This document shows positions 16,714-25,502 of a stretch of 64,000 nt of DNA, in pieces. Position numbers and translations under genes: made by a program. The notes under the pieces are model-generated. The model was not told the DNA's origin, ran no database searches, and saw only the letters and a program-made list of their open reading frames with translations. Numbering within the stretch: position 1 is the first letter of the stretch; each line of letters begins with the position of its first letter. The DNA comes from CAYPTY01 sp964413935 (GTDB lineage: Bacteria; Bacteroidota; Rhodothermia; Balneolales; Balneolaceae): positions 1 to 64,000 of the forward strand of contig CAYPTY010000012.1 in the NCBI GenBank assembly GCA_964413935.1. The letters run 5' to 3'.

Positions 16714-18549
16714 TTATTCTACCGTAACACTTTTGGCAAGATTTCTGGGCTGATCCACATTATTTCCTCTGTTCACCGCGATATAATAGGATAGTAACTG
16801 CAGGGGTATGACAGTGAGTAAAGGTGAGAGCTCGTCCGCTACTTCAGGAATGGACAGTGAAAACTCAGAAAGGGCCTTAACCTCTGTATTATCATCATTA
16901 ACGATGGATATAATTCTACCCTTACGTGCTTTTACTTCTTCTATATTGCTGATGGTTTTATCATTGATATGATGGGTAGCAGCGATCACGATAACCGGCA
17001 TAGACTCATCAATGAGAGCAATAGGTCCGTGTTTCATCTCTGCAGCGGGATATCCCTCCGCATGACTGTATGAAATTTCTTTAAGTTTAAGTGCACCCTC
17101 CAGTGCTACGGGAAAACCATAAGACCGTCCGAGATAAAGAAAATTCGGGGCATAAGTGAAAATAGCAGCAAGTTTTTCTATTTCGCTTACATCATCTAGA
17201 ATGGATTGAATTTTCCCGGGTATCTCAGCCATTTCCTTGATCAGGTAAGATGCTTTTTCTTCACTAAGATTACCGTTTGCCAACCCTAGTTTGATGGCCA
17301 TAAGTGTAAGTACGGTGACCTGTCCGGTAAACGCCTTTGTGGATGCCACCCCTATCTCAGGCCCGGCGTGTATGTAAACCCCTGCGTCCGTTTCTCTGGA
17401 GATGGAAGAACCTATAACATTTACGACACCCAGTACCGTAGCTCCTTTGGCTTTTGCTTCTCGTAGGGCTGCAAGAGTGTCGGCTGTTTCACCGCTCTGG
17501 GAAACGACAATCATAACATCATCTTCTGAAATGATTGGGTCACGGTAGCGGAACTCTGAGGCATATTCAACTTCCACCGGTACCTTGGCGATGGATTCGA
17601 AAAGATATTCCCCTACCAGAGCTGAATGCCAGCTGGTACCGCAGGCAGCGATGATCAATCTTTTGGCATTCACGAGTTTATCCATCACATCCCGTATACC
17701 TCCCAAGGTTATGGTGCCTTCCTCAGGATTGATTCTGCCGCGGAGACAATCATTGATAGACTTGGGCTGTTCGAAAATTTCTTTGAGCATAAAATGATCA
17801 AAGCCGCCCTTTTCTATTTGCTCCAGATCCATTTCAAGCTTGAATACATCCTTAATGAGGGCAACATCATCCAGTGATTTAACTTCGTAACCGTCTTTGG
17901 TGATGATGGCTATTTCTTCATCATCCAGATAAACTACTTTGTCAGTGTGTTCAAGAATAGGTGTGGCATCGGAAGCAATGAACATCTCCCCATCTCCTAC
18001 ACCAATAATTAAGGGAGACCCTTTTCTGGCTGCAATCAACGTACCGGGTTCATCTGCGGAAGCAATAGCAAGGCCATAGGCGCCCTGAACCTCACGCAAA
18101 GCTATTCGAATTGCGTGCTCCAGCTTAAGGCTGTCATCTTTGCTCATGATGAAATCGATGAGATTGGCTATGACCTCAGTGTCCGTCTCGGATTTGAAGG
18201 TATAGCCATTCTTCATCAGCTCTTTTTTCAGCGTACCATAGTTTTCAATGATGCCATTATGTACAAGCGCAATTTTCCCTGACATTGACAAATGAGGATG
18301 TGAATTCACATCATTTGGTGCACCATGTGTAGCCCAGCGGGTGTGGCCAATTCCAACATGACCGTGATCACTGTCATTTAATAATTGTTCCAGACTGGAT
18401 ACTTTCCCCTTGCATTTTTTTACCTGCAGTTTACCATTTAAAATGGCAATACCAGCTGAGTCGTATCCTCGGTATTCCAGTCTTTTAAGACCATCAATAA
18501 TCACATCCTTGGCTTCTTTATCGCCAATATAACCTACTATTCCGCACAT
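16714..18549 (-). CDS. glmS: Glutamine-fructose-6-phosphate aminotransferase (isomerizing)
   Basis: GlmS converts fructose-6-phosphate and glutamine to glucosamine-6-phosphate, the entry to UDP-GlcNAc and thus peptidoglycan. The 611-residue length is standard. Cys2 of MCGIVGYIG is the N-terminal nucleophile of the glutaminase domain (1-240), with GIGHTRWATHG and the NGIIEN loop. Two SIS sugar-isomerase domains follow (CGTSWHSALVGEYLFE, SQSGETADT, then LGRSYGFPVALEGALKLKEISY). The C-terminus NLAKSVTVE is canonical. The 293 bases beyond its stop show no gene. No glmS ribozyme is recognisable upstream, only a short divergent region shared with a GlmU-like gene, itself a plausible functional partner. 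Confidence 0.98.
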   Translation of the reverse strand: MCGIVGYIGDKEAKDVIIDGLKRLEYRGYDSAGIAILNGKLQVKKCKGKVSSLEQLLNDSDHGHVGIGHTRWATHGAPNDVNSHPHLSMSGKIALVHNGIIENYGTLKKELMKNGYTFKSETDTEVIANLIDFIMSKDDSLKLEHAIRIALREVQGAYGLAIASADEPGTLIAARKGSPLIIGVGDGEMFIASDATPILEHTDKVVYLDDEEIAIITKDGYEVKSLDDVALIKDVFKLEMDLEQIEKGGFDHFMLKEIFEQPKSINDCLRGRINPEEGTITLGGIRDVMDKLVNAKRLIIAACGTSWHSALVGEYLFESIAKVPVEVEYASEFRYRDPIISEDDVMIVVSQSGETADTLAALREAKAKGATVLGVVNVIGSSISRETDAGVYIHAGPEIGVASTKAFTGQVTVLTLMAIKLGLANGNLSEEKASYLIKEMAEIPGKIQSILDDVSEIEKLAAIFTYAPNFLYLGRSYGFPVALEGALKLKEISYSHAEGYPAAEMKHGPIALIDESMPVIVIAATHHINDKTISNIEEVKARKGRIISIVNDDNTEVKALSEFSLSIPEVADELSPLLTVIPLQLLSYYIAVNRGNNVDQPRNLAKSVTVE

Positions 18550-18620
18550 CTGAGATTTCTTGCTTCTTTTTAAAAGTGTATACTAAGATTGGCAAAAGTA
18601 AGAATTTCCAATACAAAACC

Positions 18621-19832
18621 ATGCACCTCTGCTTTTTTGATGATGTAGCTGTATCCAACCTAAGGCCTTTGACCCTCACTCGCCCGGCATGTGATTTAAG
18701 GCTTGGAGCTCTTTCCGTTCGTGAGAAATGGGAATCTGACCTGAACCTTCAAACCCACTGGGTCTCTACTTCCCCCTACTTAACTCCCATTTACAATAAA
18801 GGTTCCTACTCGTCAGAATCCGACATCATCTGGATAAACAGCCGTTTATTACCGGATGAAAGTCTGGTTGAACAACTGGTCAATTCAGAAATCAACACCT
18901 TCTTCCGATTTGGAGATACCATCATTGCAGGTAGGCTTGATTCGGATCAATCCGAAGCATTCAGAAAAAAGCTGCCCGACTTCAATGCTGTAGAGACTGA
19001 TATAAAGCATTCATCAATTGCAGAGGTTGAGCATTGCAGAATGCTTACCCAGCTGTGGGACTTCTTTGAACTGAACAGAGAAGAAATAAAGCAGGACATT
19101 AGCCGTCTTGAGCTAAAAAGTATAGGAACCGTAACCCATACTCCGGTTTATGCTGCCTCCACCCCCGAGCAAATCTTTATCGGAAAACAGGTAACCATTG
19201 AACACGGTGCAATTCTGATTGCGGATGACGGACCCATTATAATCCAGGACGGTGCAAAAATCATGGCTGGTTCTCTAATACGTGGCCCGGTTTCCATTGG
19301 TCCGCATTCAACCATCAAGATGGGAGCTAAGATTTACGGCAATTGCAGCTTCGGTCCTCACTGCAAAATTGGTGGTGAAGTAAGCGATTCCGTGTTTCAC
19401 AGTTTTTCCAACAAAGGACATGATGGTTTTGTCGGACATTCCCTTATCGGGCAGTGGGTAAACCTGGGTGCTGATACCAACACCTCCAATCTAAAAAACA
19501 ACTACAGCCCTGTTAAAATAATTGACTGGGAGACTGGAAAGAATACCGCAACCGGGCAGCAGTTTTTTGGATCCGTTTTAGGTGACCACACCAAGACCGC
19601 CATCAATACCATGCTAAATACCGGAACGGTTGCCGGCGTGAGCTGCAATATTGTATCCGACACTTTTCCACCAAAAATGATCCCCAACTTTGCATGGTTC
19701 AGCGGTGATAAAATCATCAAATACAATTTTGATAAAGCAACCGATGCCATGCGGGCCATGATGAACAGAAGAGGCCTTGAGCCGGATGACGATTACATCA
19801 ACATGATGAAATCACTGCACGAAAAAGACTGA
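18621..19832 (+). CDS. GlmU-like sugar-phosphate nucleotidyltransferase family protein
   Basis: This 403-residue protein has an N-terminal domain resembling the degenerate GlmU_N_4 type (LCFFDDVAVSNLRPLTLTRPACDLRLGALSVREKW) and a C-terminal left-handed beta-helix of hexapeptide repeats (about residues 180-380). The classical pyrophosphorylase G-x-G-T-R-M loop is absent, so uridylyltransferase activity is doubtful; the hexapeptide part is typical of acyl- or acetyltransferases. The context, divergent from glmS, suggests amino-sugar metabolism. A GTG 15 codons upstream (18576) is an alternative start, but the conserved region begins at this ATG, which lacks a strong ribosome-binding site. Confidence 0.82.
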   Translation: MHLCFFDDVAVSNLRPLTLTRPACDLRLGALSVREKWESDLNLQTHWVSTSPYLTPIYNKGSYSSESDIIWINSRLLPDESLVEQLVNSEINTFFRFGDTIIAGRLDSDQSEAFRKKLPDFNAVETDIKHSSIAEVEHCRMLTQLWDFFELNREEIKQDISRLELKSIGTVTHTPVYAASTPEQIFIGKQVTIEHGAILIADDGPIIIQDGAKIMAGSLIRGPVSIGPHSTIKMGAKIYGNCSFGPHCKIGGEVSDSVFHSFSNKGHDGFVGHSLIGQWVNLGADTNTSNLKNNYSPVKIIDWETGKNTATGQQFFGSVLGDHTKTAINTMLNTGTVAGVSCNIVSDTFPPKMIPNFAWFSGDKIIKYNFDKATDAMRAMMNRRGLEPDDDYINMMKSLHEKD

Positions 19833-19842
19833 TCAGAACTAA

Positions 19843-20445
19843 TTAAAGTACACGTCTGGCTTCAAGGTAACGGCTCTTCCAGTAGTTTTCACTGAGTGAT
19901 GAGATCATAACACCGCTGCTGGTTGAGGCATGCAGAAAACGGTCGCCCTCAACGATAATACCGACATGCAGAGTTTTGCGGCCGGTCTTAAAGAAAACCA
20001 TATCACCTGTTCGTATCTGATTCAACTTCACTTTCTTACCGGTTTTCATCTGATCGGAGGTGAGACGTGGAAGCTCCAAACCGAAGTAGTCTTCATACAC
20101 AATCTGCATCAGAGCGGAACAATCGACTCCATTGTAAGATGAACCACCCAGCATATAGGGAATGCCTTTCCAGTCGTTATAGGCGAGTTTCACCGCTCTG
20201 ACTTTATCGGAATCGCTGGCAGTTACGGCAGACAGGGTTGGAGGAGCCTGTCCTCCGCTGGCTGATGGCGGTACACTTGTGCCGGTAGCTCCACCGGTTG
20301 CTGCCATTCGGGGTGCAACCCCGCACGACATCACAATAAAGGAAAAGCTCAGAATGATAAAAGGAATTACTCTGTTCAAAACAGCCCAACTGAAGATGAT
20401 AAGTTTGTCTACATCAAATAATCTATATTTAAATTGAAAATTCAA
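19843..20445 (-). CDS. NlpC/P60-family cell-wall hydrolase lipoprotein
   Basis: This is an approximately 200-residue lipoprotein with an NlpC/P60 cysteine peptidase domain that would cleave peptide stems of peptidoglycan. The catalytic triad is visible: Cys109 in GVDCSALMQ, His160 in TLHVGI and His172 in FLHAS. The lipobox is FIVMSC with Cys41, followed by a Gly/Ser/Pro-rich linker. The N-terminus is uncertain. The ATG start gives an unusual 20-residue extension, whereas a TTG at 20379 would give an ideal short lipoprotein signal and a normal divergent spacing to pdxJ. It could be a Spr/MepS-like DD-endopeptidase. Confidence 0.9.
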   Translation of the reverse strand: MNFQFKYRLFDVDKLIIFSWAVLNRVIPFIILSFSFIVMSCGVAPRMAATGGATGTSVPPSASGGQAPPTLSAVTASDSDKVRAVKLAYNDWKGIPYMLGGSSYNGVDCSALMQIVYEDYFGLELPRLTSDQMKTGKKVKLNQIRTGDMVFFKTGRKTLHVGIIVEGDRFLHASTSSGVMISSLSENYWKSRYLEARRVL

Positions 20446-20465
20446 GTATTGAAGGCTAAGATTTT

Positions 20466-21185
20466 ATGAAACTTTTGGTCAATATCGATCACGTTGCCAC
20501 TTTAAGAAATGCCAGAGGGGAGGGATATCCTGTGCCAGCCGAAGCAGCAGTTGTGTGCGAAGAGGCCGGTGCCGCGGGTATTGTTTTCCATCTGAGAGGA
20601 GACCGCCGGCATATCAGGGATGAGGATGTCATCGAATTAAAAAAAGTGGTAAAAGGTACACTCGACTTTGAAATGGCCGCAACGGATGAGATGATCAGAA
20701 TCTGCAAGCAAACTGATCCGGATTTATGCACCCTGGTTCCTGAAGGCCGGGAAGAACTCACTACCGAAGGCGGACTCAACATGGAGGTTGTGTATGATGA
20801 CTTCAAAAACCGCGTATTTCCTTCACTTCGGGAAAAAAATATTGAAATCAGCCTGTTTTTGGACCCCAATCCAGAGGATATAGAACAGGCAGCTAAACTG
20901 GGTGCGGATGCCATAGAACTGCATACCGGTACTTTTGCAAATGCCGGTTCGAAGGGGATTGAACAGAAGGAATTGCAGCGGTTAAAGCAAGCTGCGGAAC
21001 AGGCTCATGATTTAGGTATGAAGGTAAATGCCGGGCACGGTCTCAATCTGGATAATCTTGAAACCCTGATCCGAAATGTACCCCACCTGAATGAAATCAG
21101 TATTGGCCATGCACTGGTAAGCAAGGCCCTGTTTTGGGGACTACCAAATACCGTCAAGGCATATCTGGATATCATGAATGGCTGA
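20466..21185 (+). CDS. pdxJ: Pyridoxine 5'-phosphate synthase PdxJ
   Basis: PdxJ condenses 1-deoxyxylulose-5-phosphate with 3-amino-2-oxopropyl phosphate to give pyridoxine 5'-phosphate (DXP-dependent vitamin B6 pathway). It is a 239-residue TIM barrel, the usual length. Signatures are LLVNIDHVATLRNAR (active-site His), VFHLRGDRRHI, CTLVPEGREELTTEGGL, LFLDPNPEDI, ELHTGTFAN and the phosphate-binding NAGHGLNLDN / ISIGHALVSKAL. The usual HLREDRRHI is HLRGDRRHI here, which I take as natural variation. It overlaps era by 8 bases, so they are co-translated. Confidence 0.97.
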   Translation: MKLLVNIDHVATLRNARGEGYPVPAEAAVVCEEAGAAGIVFHLRGDRRHIRDEDVIELKKVVKGTLDFEMAATDEMIRICKQTDPDLCTLVPEGREELTTEGGLNMEVVYDDFKNRVFPSLREKNIEISLFLDPNPEDIEQAAKLGADAIELHTGTFANAGSKGIEQKELQRLKQAAEQAHDLGMKVNAGHGLNLDNLETLIRNVPHLNEISIGHALVSKALFWGLPNTVKAYLDIMNG

Positions 21186-22065
21186 TCAGGAGCATTTCAG
21201 AAGCGGATATGTTGCCATTATAGGCAAGCCCAACACTGGGAAATCTACCCTGATGAATGCCCTTCTGGGATCCAAACTTTCCATCACCACGCACAAAGCA
21301 CAAACCACCCGCCATCAGATTGCAGGAATCTATTCGGATGATGAAGCCCAGATCATATTTCTGGATACCCCGGGCATCATCGATCCCAGATATGAGCTGC
21401 AGAAGGTGATGATGCGCTTTGTGGAAAAAGCAGAAAAGGAAGCCGACCTGATTCTGTTCATTGTGGACTCATCCGTAATTGAAATAGATGAAGAACTTCT
21501 GGCTTCGGTAAAAAAAATCCGGAAACCCTTGATCCTAATTCTAAATAAAATGGATCTGACCACGCCTGATGAAATTCAGGACCTGGCCCGGCAATATGAA
21601 TCCAGACTGGAAGCAGAAGAAACCATTTTCATCTCAGCGTTGCATGCTGAAGGTATTGAACAACTGATTAAAGCTGTCAAGAGCCGGATTCCTGCAGGAC
21701 CCCAATTATACCCCGAAGATATGCTGAGTGAGCATCCGGTCAGGTTTTTTGTTGCCGAACTCATTCGTGAGCAAATCTTTCTGCAATTTCACGAGGAACT
21801 GCCCTATTCATGTACGGTTGAAGTTATCCAATACGATGAGCGTGAAGACATGGACTACATAAATGCAGAGATCATCGTGAATCGAAAATCCCAGAAAGGA
21901 ATGCTGATCGGGAAAGGCGGATCAGCCATTAAGAAACTGGGTGCCTCAGCACGCAAACAGATCGAGGAACTGGTAGATAAAAAGGTTTTCCTCGACCTGC
22001 ATGTTAAAGTGCGTGATAAATGGAGAGATAATGAAAATATGCTCAGGAATCTGGGATATCGCTGA
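21178..22065 (+). CDS. era: GTPase Era, 30S assembly factor
   Basis: Era is a GTPase that binds the 3' end of 16S rRNA and checks 30S subunit maturation. The 295-residue protein has G1 GKPNTGKS (residues 16-23), G2 in the TTRHQIAGI switch I, G3 DTPGI, G4 NKMD and G5 SAL. It ends in a KH domain with the GMLIGKGGSAIKKLG RNA-binding loop. The start lies 8 bases inside pdxJ. The gene ends 10 bases short of the convergent dps gene. Confidence 0.98.
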   Translation: MADQEHFRSGYVAIIGKPNTGKSTLMNALLGSKLSITTHKAQTTRHQIAGIYSDDEAQIIFLDTPGIIDPRYELQKVMMRFVEKAEKEADLILFIVDSSVIEIDEELLASVKKIRKPLILILNKMDLTTPDEIQDLARQYESRLEAEETIFISALHAEGIEQLIKAVKSRIPAGPQLYPEDMLSEHPVRFFVAELIREQIFLQFHEELPYSCTVEVIQYDEREDMDYINAEIIVNRKSQKGMLIGKGGSAIKKLGASARKQIEELVDKKVFLDLHVKVRDKWRDNENMLRNLGYR

Positions 22066-22075
22066 GCTTGTATGA

Positions 22076-22552
22076 TCAGTTATTCAGATAGGCTGAATAC
22101 ATCCACACTTTCTTTTCCTGCTCGCTGATGTAATCACTCATCAGAGCATTGGTTCCTTCATCTCTGATCTCATCTGAAAATTCAAGCAGCTTACGTTGTT
22201 TTGCGATTATGATCTGGAAAGCATCCAGAATCTGCTCCACCGATTTTTTGCCGTCATTTACTTCACGGCTTTCTTTGACCTCTGAAACTTTGAGGTAACT
22301 TTCGTAGCGATGCTCCGGGGTGTAACCCAGTGTCAGAACCCTCTCGGCAACGTCATCAATTTTTTCGAAAAGATCATTGTACAGCTCTTCGAAGATCTCA
22401 TGAAGTTCAAAAAATTGCTCACCTCTGATATTCCAGTGGTAACCGCGTGTATTTTGATAAAACACGGAGTAGTTTGCCAGCAGTTCGTTAAGCATGTCAG
22501 CTTCCTGCTTACTTTTTTCTGCGTCAAGCCCTATTCTGTTAAGTGTACTCAT
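22076..22552 (-). CDS. dps: Dps-family DNA-protecting ferritin
   Basis: This Dps-like miniferritin (158 residues from this start) forms dodecamers that oxidise and store iron and shield DNA from peroxide. The intersubunit ferroxidase ligands are seen in YHWNIRGEQFFELHEIFEELYNDLFEKIDDVAERV (His, Asp/Glu set). The four-helix length and the TLGYTPEHRYESYL loop fit the family. I chose the internal ATG because MSTLNRIGLD is the family-like N-terminus and an AGGGA motif lies 6-7 bases upstream; an in-frame upstream ATG at 22615 would add 21 residues. It is divergent from a P1 peptidase gene. Confidence 0.94.
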   Translation of the reverse strand: MSTLNRIGLDAEKSKQEADMLNELLANYSVFYQNTRGYHWNIRGEQFFELHEIFEELYNDLFEKIDDVAERVLTLGYTPEHRYESYLKVSEVKESREVNDGKKSVEQILDAFQIIIAKQRKLLEFSDEIRDEGTNALMSDYISEQEKKVWMYSAYLNN

Positions 22553-22626
22553 ATGTGTCCCTATAATTTGTTCAAATTCATAAGCTAAAACGGCAATAAG
22601 CCGGAGAACATTCAACGCTGTTGTCT

Positions 22627-23772
22627 ATGAAGTCCATAAATAAAACTTACTGCTTCTTACTCTTAATCTCCTTTTCTATTTCGATGTCGGCACAGCTGCA
22701 GGCACAGCAAGCAAACAGGGCGCGAGCATTTGGGATTACACCGGGCATATTGACCCCCGGGAAGCTTAATGCGATTACCGATGTGAAAGGTGTTGAGGTC
22801 GGTCACAAAACGCTAATAGAAGGAAACCATATACGCACCGGAGTAACGGTGATCCTCCCTCATGGAGGAAATCTGTACAGGGAAAGAGTGCCGGCGGCCG
22901 TATTTGTAGGCAACGGCTTCGGAAAAGCAGTAGGCTTTACCCAGATTGAGGAGCTGGGTGAAATTGAAACACCCATCGCCCTGACCAACACCCTCAGCAT
23001 TCACACCGTAGCCAATGCCTTGAGTGAATATATTTTGGGAAGCAGTGAGTCGGTACGGTCGGTGAATCCTGTAGTAGGTGAAACCAACGATGGCTATCTG
23101 AACGATATTCGAGGCCGGAATATCACCATGCAGAATGTATTTGAAGCCATTGATGCCGCCAAAACCGGTTCGGTCGAAGAGGGTAATGTGGGTGCAGGTA
23201 CCGGAACAAGAGCACTGGGATTTAAAGGAGGAATAGGCACTTCATCCAGAGTACTTCCCCAGGAGCTGGGAGGATATACGGTAGGCGTATTGGTTCAGTC
23301 CAATTTCGGAGGGGTGCTCATGATTGATGGTGCTCCGGTGGGTGAAGAACTGAATAATCATTATCTGGCCAATCGGGTGCCCTATGATGTGGATGGTTCG
23401 GTCATGATCGTCGTTGCTACGGATGCACCAATCACATCAAGAAACCTCAAACGCCTGGCTAAAAGAGCTTTTCTGGGCATTGCGCGAGTGGGTGGGTTTG
23501 CCTCCAACGGCAGCGGTGATTATGTGATTGCTTTTTCAAACAGCGAAAAAGTTCGCATCAGTATAGATAAAGCAGGATCCGAACGTGATATTACGGTGTT
23601 GGAAAATAATGCCATGACCCCTCTCTTTCTGGCGACGGCAGAGGCCACAGAGGAAGCTATCCTGAATTCCTTATTTATGGCAGAGGATATGGATGGACAT
23701 TGGGGATCCCAGAAAGCCTTACCCATTCCTGAAGTACTTGAGATTCTGAAAAAGTATAGGGTGATAGAATAA
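22627..23772 (+). CDS. P1-family (DmpA-like) aminopeptidase
   Basis: This is an N-terminal-nucleophile hydrolase of the DmpA/BapA family, about 381 residues with a Sec signal peptide (LLLISFSISMSAQLQAQ). Family members release N-terminal amino acids, often D- or beta-residues. Typical segments are NAITDVKGVEVGH, GNVGAGTGTRALGFKGGIGTSSR and VPYDVDGSVMIVVATDAP. The DG/S junction in the last is the autoproteolysis site, so Ser258 (from this ATG) would be the nucleophile, followed by RNLKRLAKRA. A TTG two codons upstream is an alternative start. Periplasmic location is inferred from the signal. Confidence 0.93.
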   Translation: MKSINKTYCFLLLISFSISMSAQLQAQQANRARAFGITPGILTPGKLNAITDVKGVEVGHKTLIEGNHIRTGVTVILPHGGNLYRERVPAAVFVGNGFGKAVGFTQIEELGEIETPIALTNTLSIHTVANALSEYILGSSESVRSVNPVVGETNDGYLNDIRGRNITMQNVFEAIDAAKTGSVEEGNVGAGTGTRALGFKGGIGTSSRVLPQELGGYTVGVLVQSNFGGVLMIDGAPVGEELNNHYLANRVPYDVDGSVMIVVATDAPITSRNLKRLAKRAFLGIARVGGFASNGSGDYVIAFSNSEKVRISIDKAGSERDITVLENNAMTPLFLATAEATEEAILNSLFMAEDMDGHWGSQKALPIPEVLEILKKYRVIE

Positions 23773-23996
23773 AGTTATAATCACATTACCGGGAATACAT
23801 TACCGGATAGCTGCTTTTCTTACGACCAGACCGCTGGAAGCATCAATTCCCCACTGCGGTTCTTTTAACTCAGCCGAACTCACCACTTCTTACCACCGTT
23901 TGCAGCAGGGTTTTACCCTTACCCTTTTTATTGCATTCAGGCCACGATTACTGAACAATAAACCGTATTAATTTTAATTCATCTGCACTTTAATTC
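23773..23996. other. Non-coding stretch upstream of the mra promoter
   Basis: Between the peptidase stop and the mra promoter I see no open frame, tRNA or strong hairpin. The sequence shows two short ATTACCGG repeats (around 23789 and 23801) of no obvious meaning. Confidence 0.5.
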
Positions 23997-24026
23997 TTGA
24001 CTAATTGGCGGGATTTAGGGTACATT
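23997..24026 (+). promoter_or_regulatory. Probable dcw (mra) promoter
   Basis: TTGACT (23997-24002) and TACATT (24021-24026) are separated by 18 bases and sit about 80 bases upstream of the mraZ GTG. The three MraZ boxes begin at the next base, the expected place for autorepression. This is a pattern match to sigma70 promoters; usage in this lineage is not proven. Confidence 0.6.
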
Positions 24027-24052
24027 GTGGGACGAAGTGGGAGAAAGTGGGG
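24027..24052 (+). promoter_or_regulatory. MraZ operator: three GTGGG boxes, 10-bp spacing
   Basis: GTGGGA (24027), GTGGGA (24037) and GTGGGG (24047) form three direct repeats with exact 10-bp periodicity, directly downstream of the -10 element. MraZ is known to bind such TGGG repeats upstream of its own operon and repress it. The match in spacing, number and position makes this a confident operator call. Confidence 0.9.
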
Positions 24053-24103
24053 AATTTTTCCCGATTCAGCTTATAAGCAATCTATAACCAATCGATTCCG
24101 ATC

Positions 24104-24574
24104 GTGCCCACATTTAAAGGAGAATATGAGCATAGTGTAGACGAGAAAGGCCGTGTGGCCTTCCCGCTCAAGCTGCGCAAAGCCCTCCATCCTGATGCGC
24201 AGGACCGGCTCACCTTATTGCGAGGAATCGACCCCTGTATCTACCTGTACCCCGAAAATGAATGGGAAGTTGTTGAAGACAAACTTCTCAGTATCAACTC
24301 CTTCTCCCGACAAGGCAGGCTGGTGAAGCGTAATTTTCTTCGCTATGCAGAGGACCTCACCCTCGACAAGCAAAACCGCATCCCCATTCCCCAGCACCTT
24401 AAAGAATATGCCGGTATCACCTCAAAAGCCCTATTTATAGGTGTCGGTGAATTCGTAGAAATCTGGTCGCCTGAAAAACTGGCTGAACTGGATGCCAGCT
24501 TCACTGATGAAGCCCGTGAAGAACTCTTCGAAAATGTACTTGGCGGACTCAACCTGGATTCCAATGACCATTGA
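24104..24574 (+). CDS. mraZ: Transcriptional regulator MraZ
   Basis: MraZ is a double AbrB-like (SpoVT/MraZ) DNA-binding protein that controls the dcw operon by binding the GTGGG repeats just upstream. The 156-residue protein contains two MraZ half-domains, each with the DxxxR DNA-binding motif: DEKGR near residue 13 and DKQNR near residue 89. It starts with GTG, which fits the conserved N-terminus (PTFKGEYEHSVDEKGR). Its stop is one base before the rsmH ATG. Confidence 0.97.
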   Translation: MPTFKGEYEHSVDEKGRVAFPLKLRKALHPDAQDRLTLLRGIDPCIYLYPENEWEVVEDKLLSINSFSRQGRLVKRNFLRYAEDLTLDKQNRIPIPQHLKEYAGITSKALFIGVGEFVEIWSPEKLAELDASFTDEAREELFENVLGGLNLDSNDH

Positions 24575-24575
24575 T

Positions 24576-25502
24576 ATGACCACATACCATGAGCATATCC
24601 CGGTATTGCTGAATGAATCCATCGAAGCCCTGATTACCGACCCCAATGGTATTTATATAGACGGAACACTGGGCGGAGGCGGGCATTCGAGTGTGATCCT
24701 TCAGCGCCTGCAGGAAGACGCAATGCTATTCGGCATCGATCAGGATGATGAAGCTCTGCAGGCCGCTGGTGAGCGCATCGGCAACGATACCCGTTTCCAT
24801 CCTGTCAAAGGAAATTTTGCCTACCTGTCCACTTTGATTCCATCAGATTATCATGGACAGATAAATGGCATCTTGCTGGACCTGGGCGTATCAACCCATC
24901 AGATCAGGGAAGGTGAAAGAGGCTTCAGTTTTCAGGAAGAAGGCCCCCTGGATATGCGCATGGGAAATATGACCACACTCACCGCATATGACGTGGTGAA
25001 CAGTTATTCCTATGAAGATTTAAGGGATGTCATTTTTCATTATGGCGAGGAAAAGAAGAGTCGTGAGATTGCCCGCGCTATTGTGAATGCCCGTCCGGTT
25101 GAAAGTACCGCAGAACTAAGTGAAATCATTGGTGAAGTGGTACCCGGTAAATTCAAAGTTAAAAGCCTGGCGCGTGTGTTCCAGGGCATCCGGATTGAAG
25201 TAAACAAAGAGCTGAAAGCACTGGAAGATGTCCTGGAACAATCTCTGGAACTGCTTGCTGAGGGAGGCAGACTTGTAGTTATTTCTTACCACTCACTGGA
25301 AGACCGTCTCGTAAAACGATTTATGAAAGCCGGTAACACGGAAGGCCGCATCGAAAAAGATTTTTACGGCAACGACCTCTCCCCTTTGAAAAGCCTGTAC
25401 CGACAGGTCATTATTCCGGATGCAGATGAAACCGATCGAAATCCGGCCGCACGGAGTGCTAAACTCAGGGCAGCGGAGAAAATTCAGGGAGGTGCGTCAT
25501 GA
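24576..25502 (+). CDS. rsmH: 16S rRNA m4C1402 methyltransferase RsmH
   Basis: RsmH (MraW) methylates N4 of C1402 in the 30S P site using SAM. From this ATG the 308-residue protein begins with the family N-terminus HEHIPVLLNESIEAL, then YIDGTLGGGGHSS (SAM site), GILLDLGVSTHQ, EGPLDMRM, the RVFQGIRIEVNKEL block and VVISYHSLEDRLVKRF. Longer in-frame starts inside mraZ exist but lie before the conserved start. It is separated from mraZ by one base and overlaps ftsL by ATGA. Confidence 0.97.
   Translation: MTTYHEHIPVLLNESIEALITDPNGIYIDGTLGGGGHSSVILQRLQEDAMLFGIDQDDEALQAAGERIGNDTRFHPVKGNFAYLSTLIPSDYHGQINGILLDLGVSTHQIREGERGFSFQEEGPLDMRMGNMTTLTAYDVVNSYSYEDLRDVIFHYGEEKKSREIARAIVNARPVESTAELSEIIGEVVPGKFKVKSLARVFQGIRIEVNKELKALEDVLEQSLELLAEGGRLVVISYHSLEDRLVKRFMKAGNTEGRIEKDFYGNDLSPLKSLYRQVIIPDADETDRNPAARSAKLRAAEKIQGGAS

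Noticed and set aside
18549..18620. Possible glmS ribozyme or riboswitch upstream of glmS
   Set aside because: The divergent region is short and shows no glmS ribozyme core; GlmS in Gram-negatives usually lacks it.
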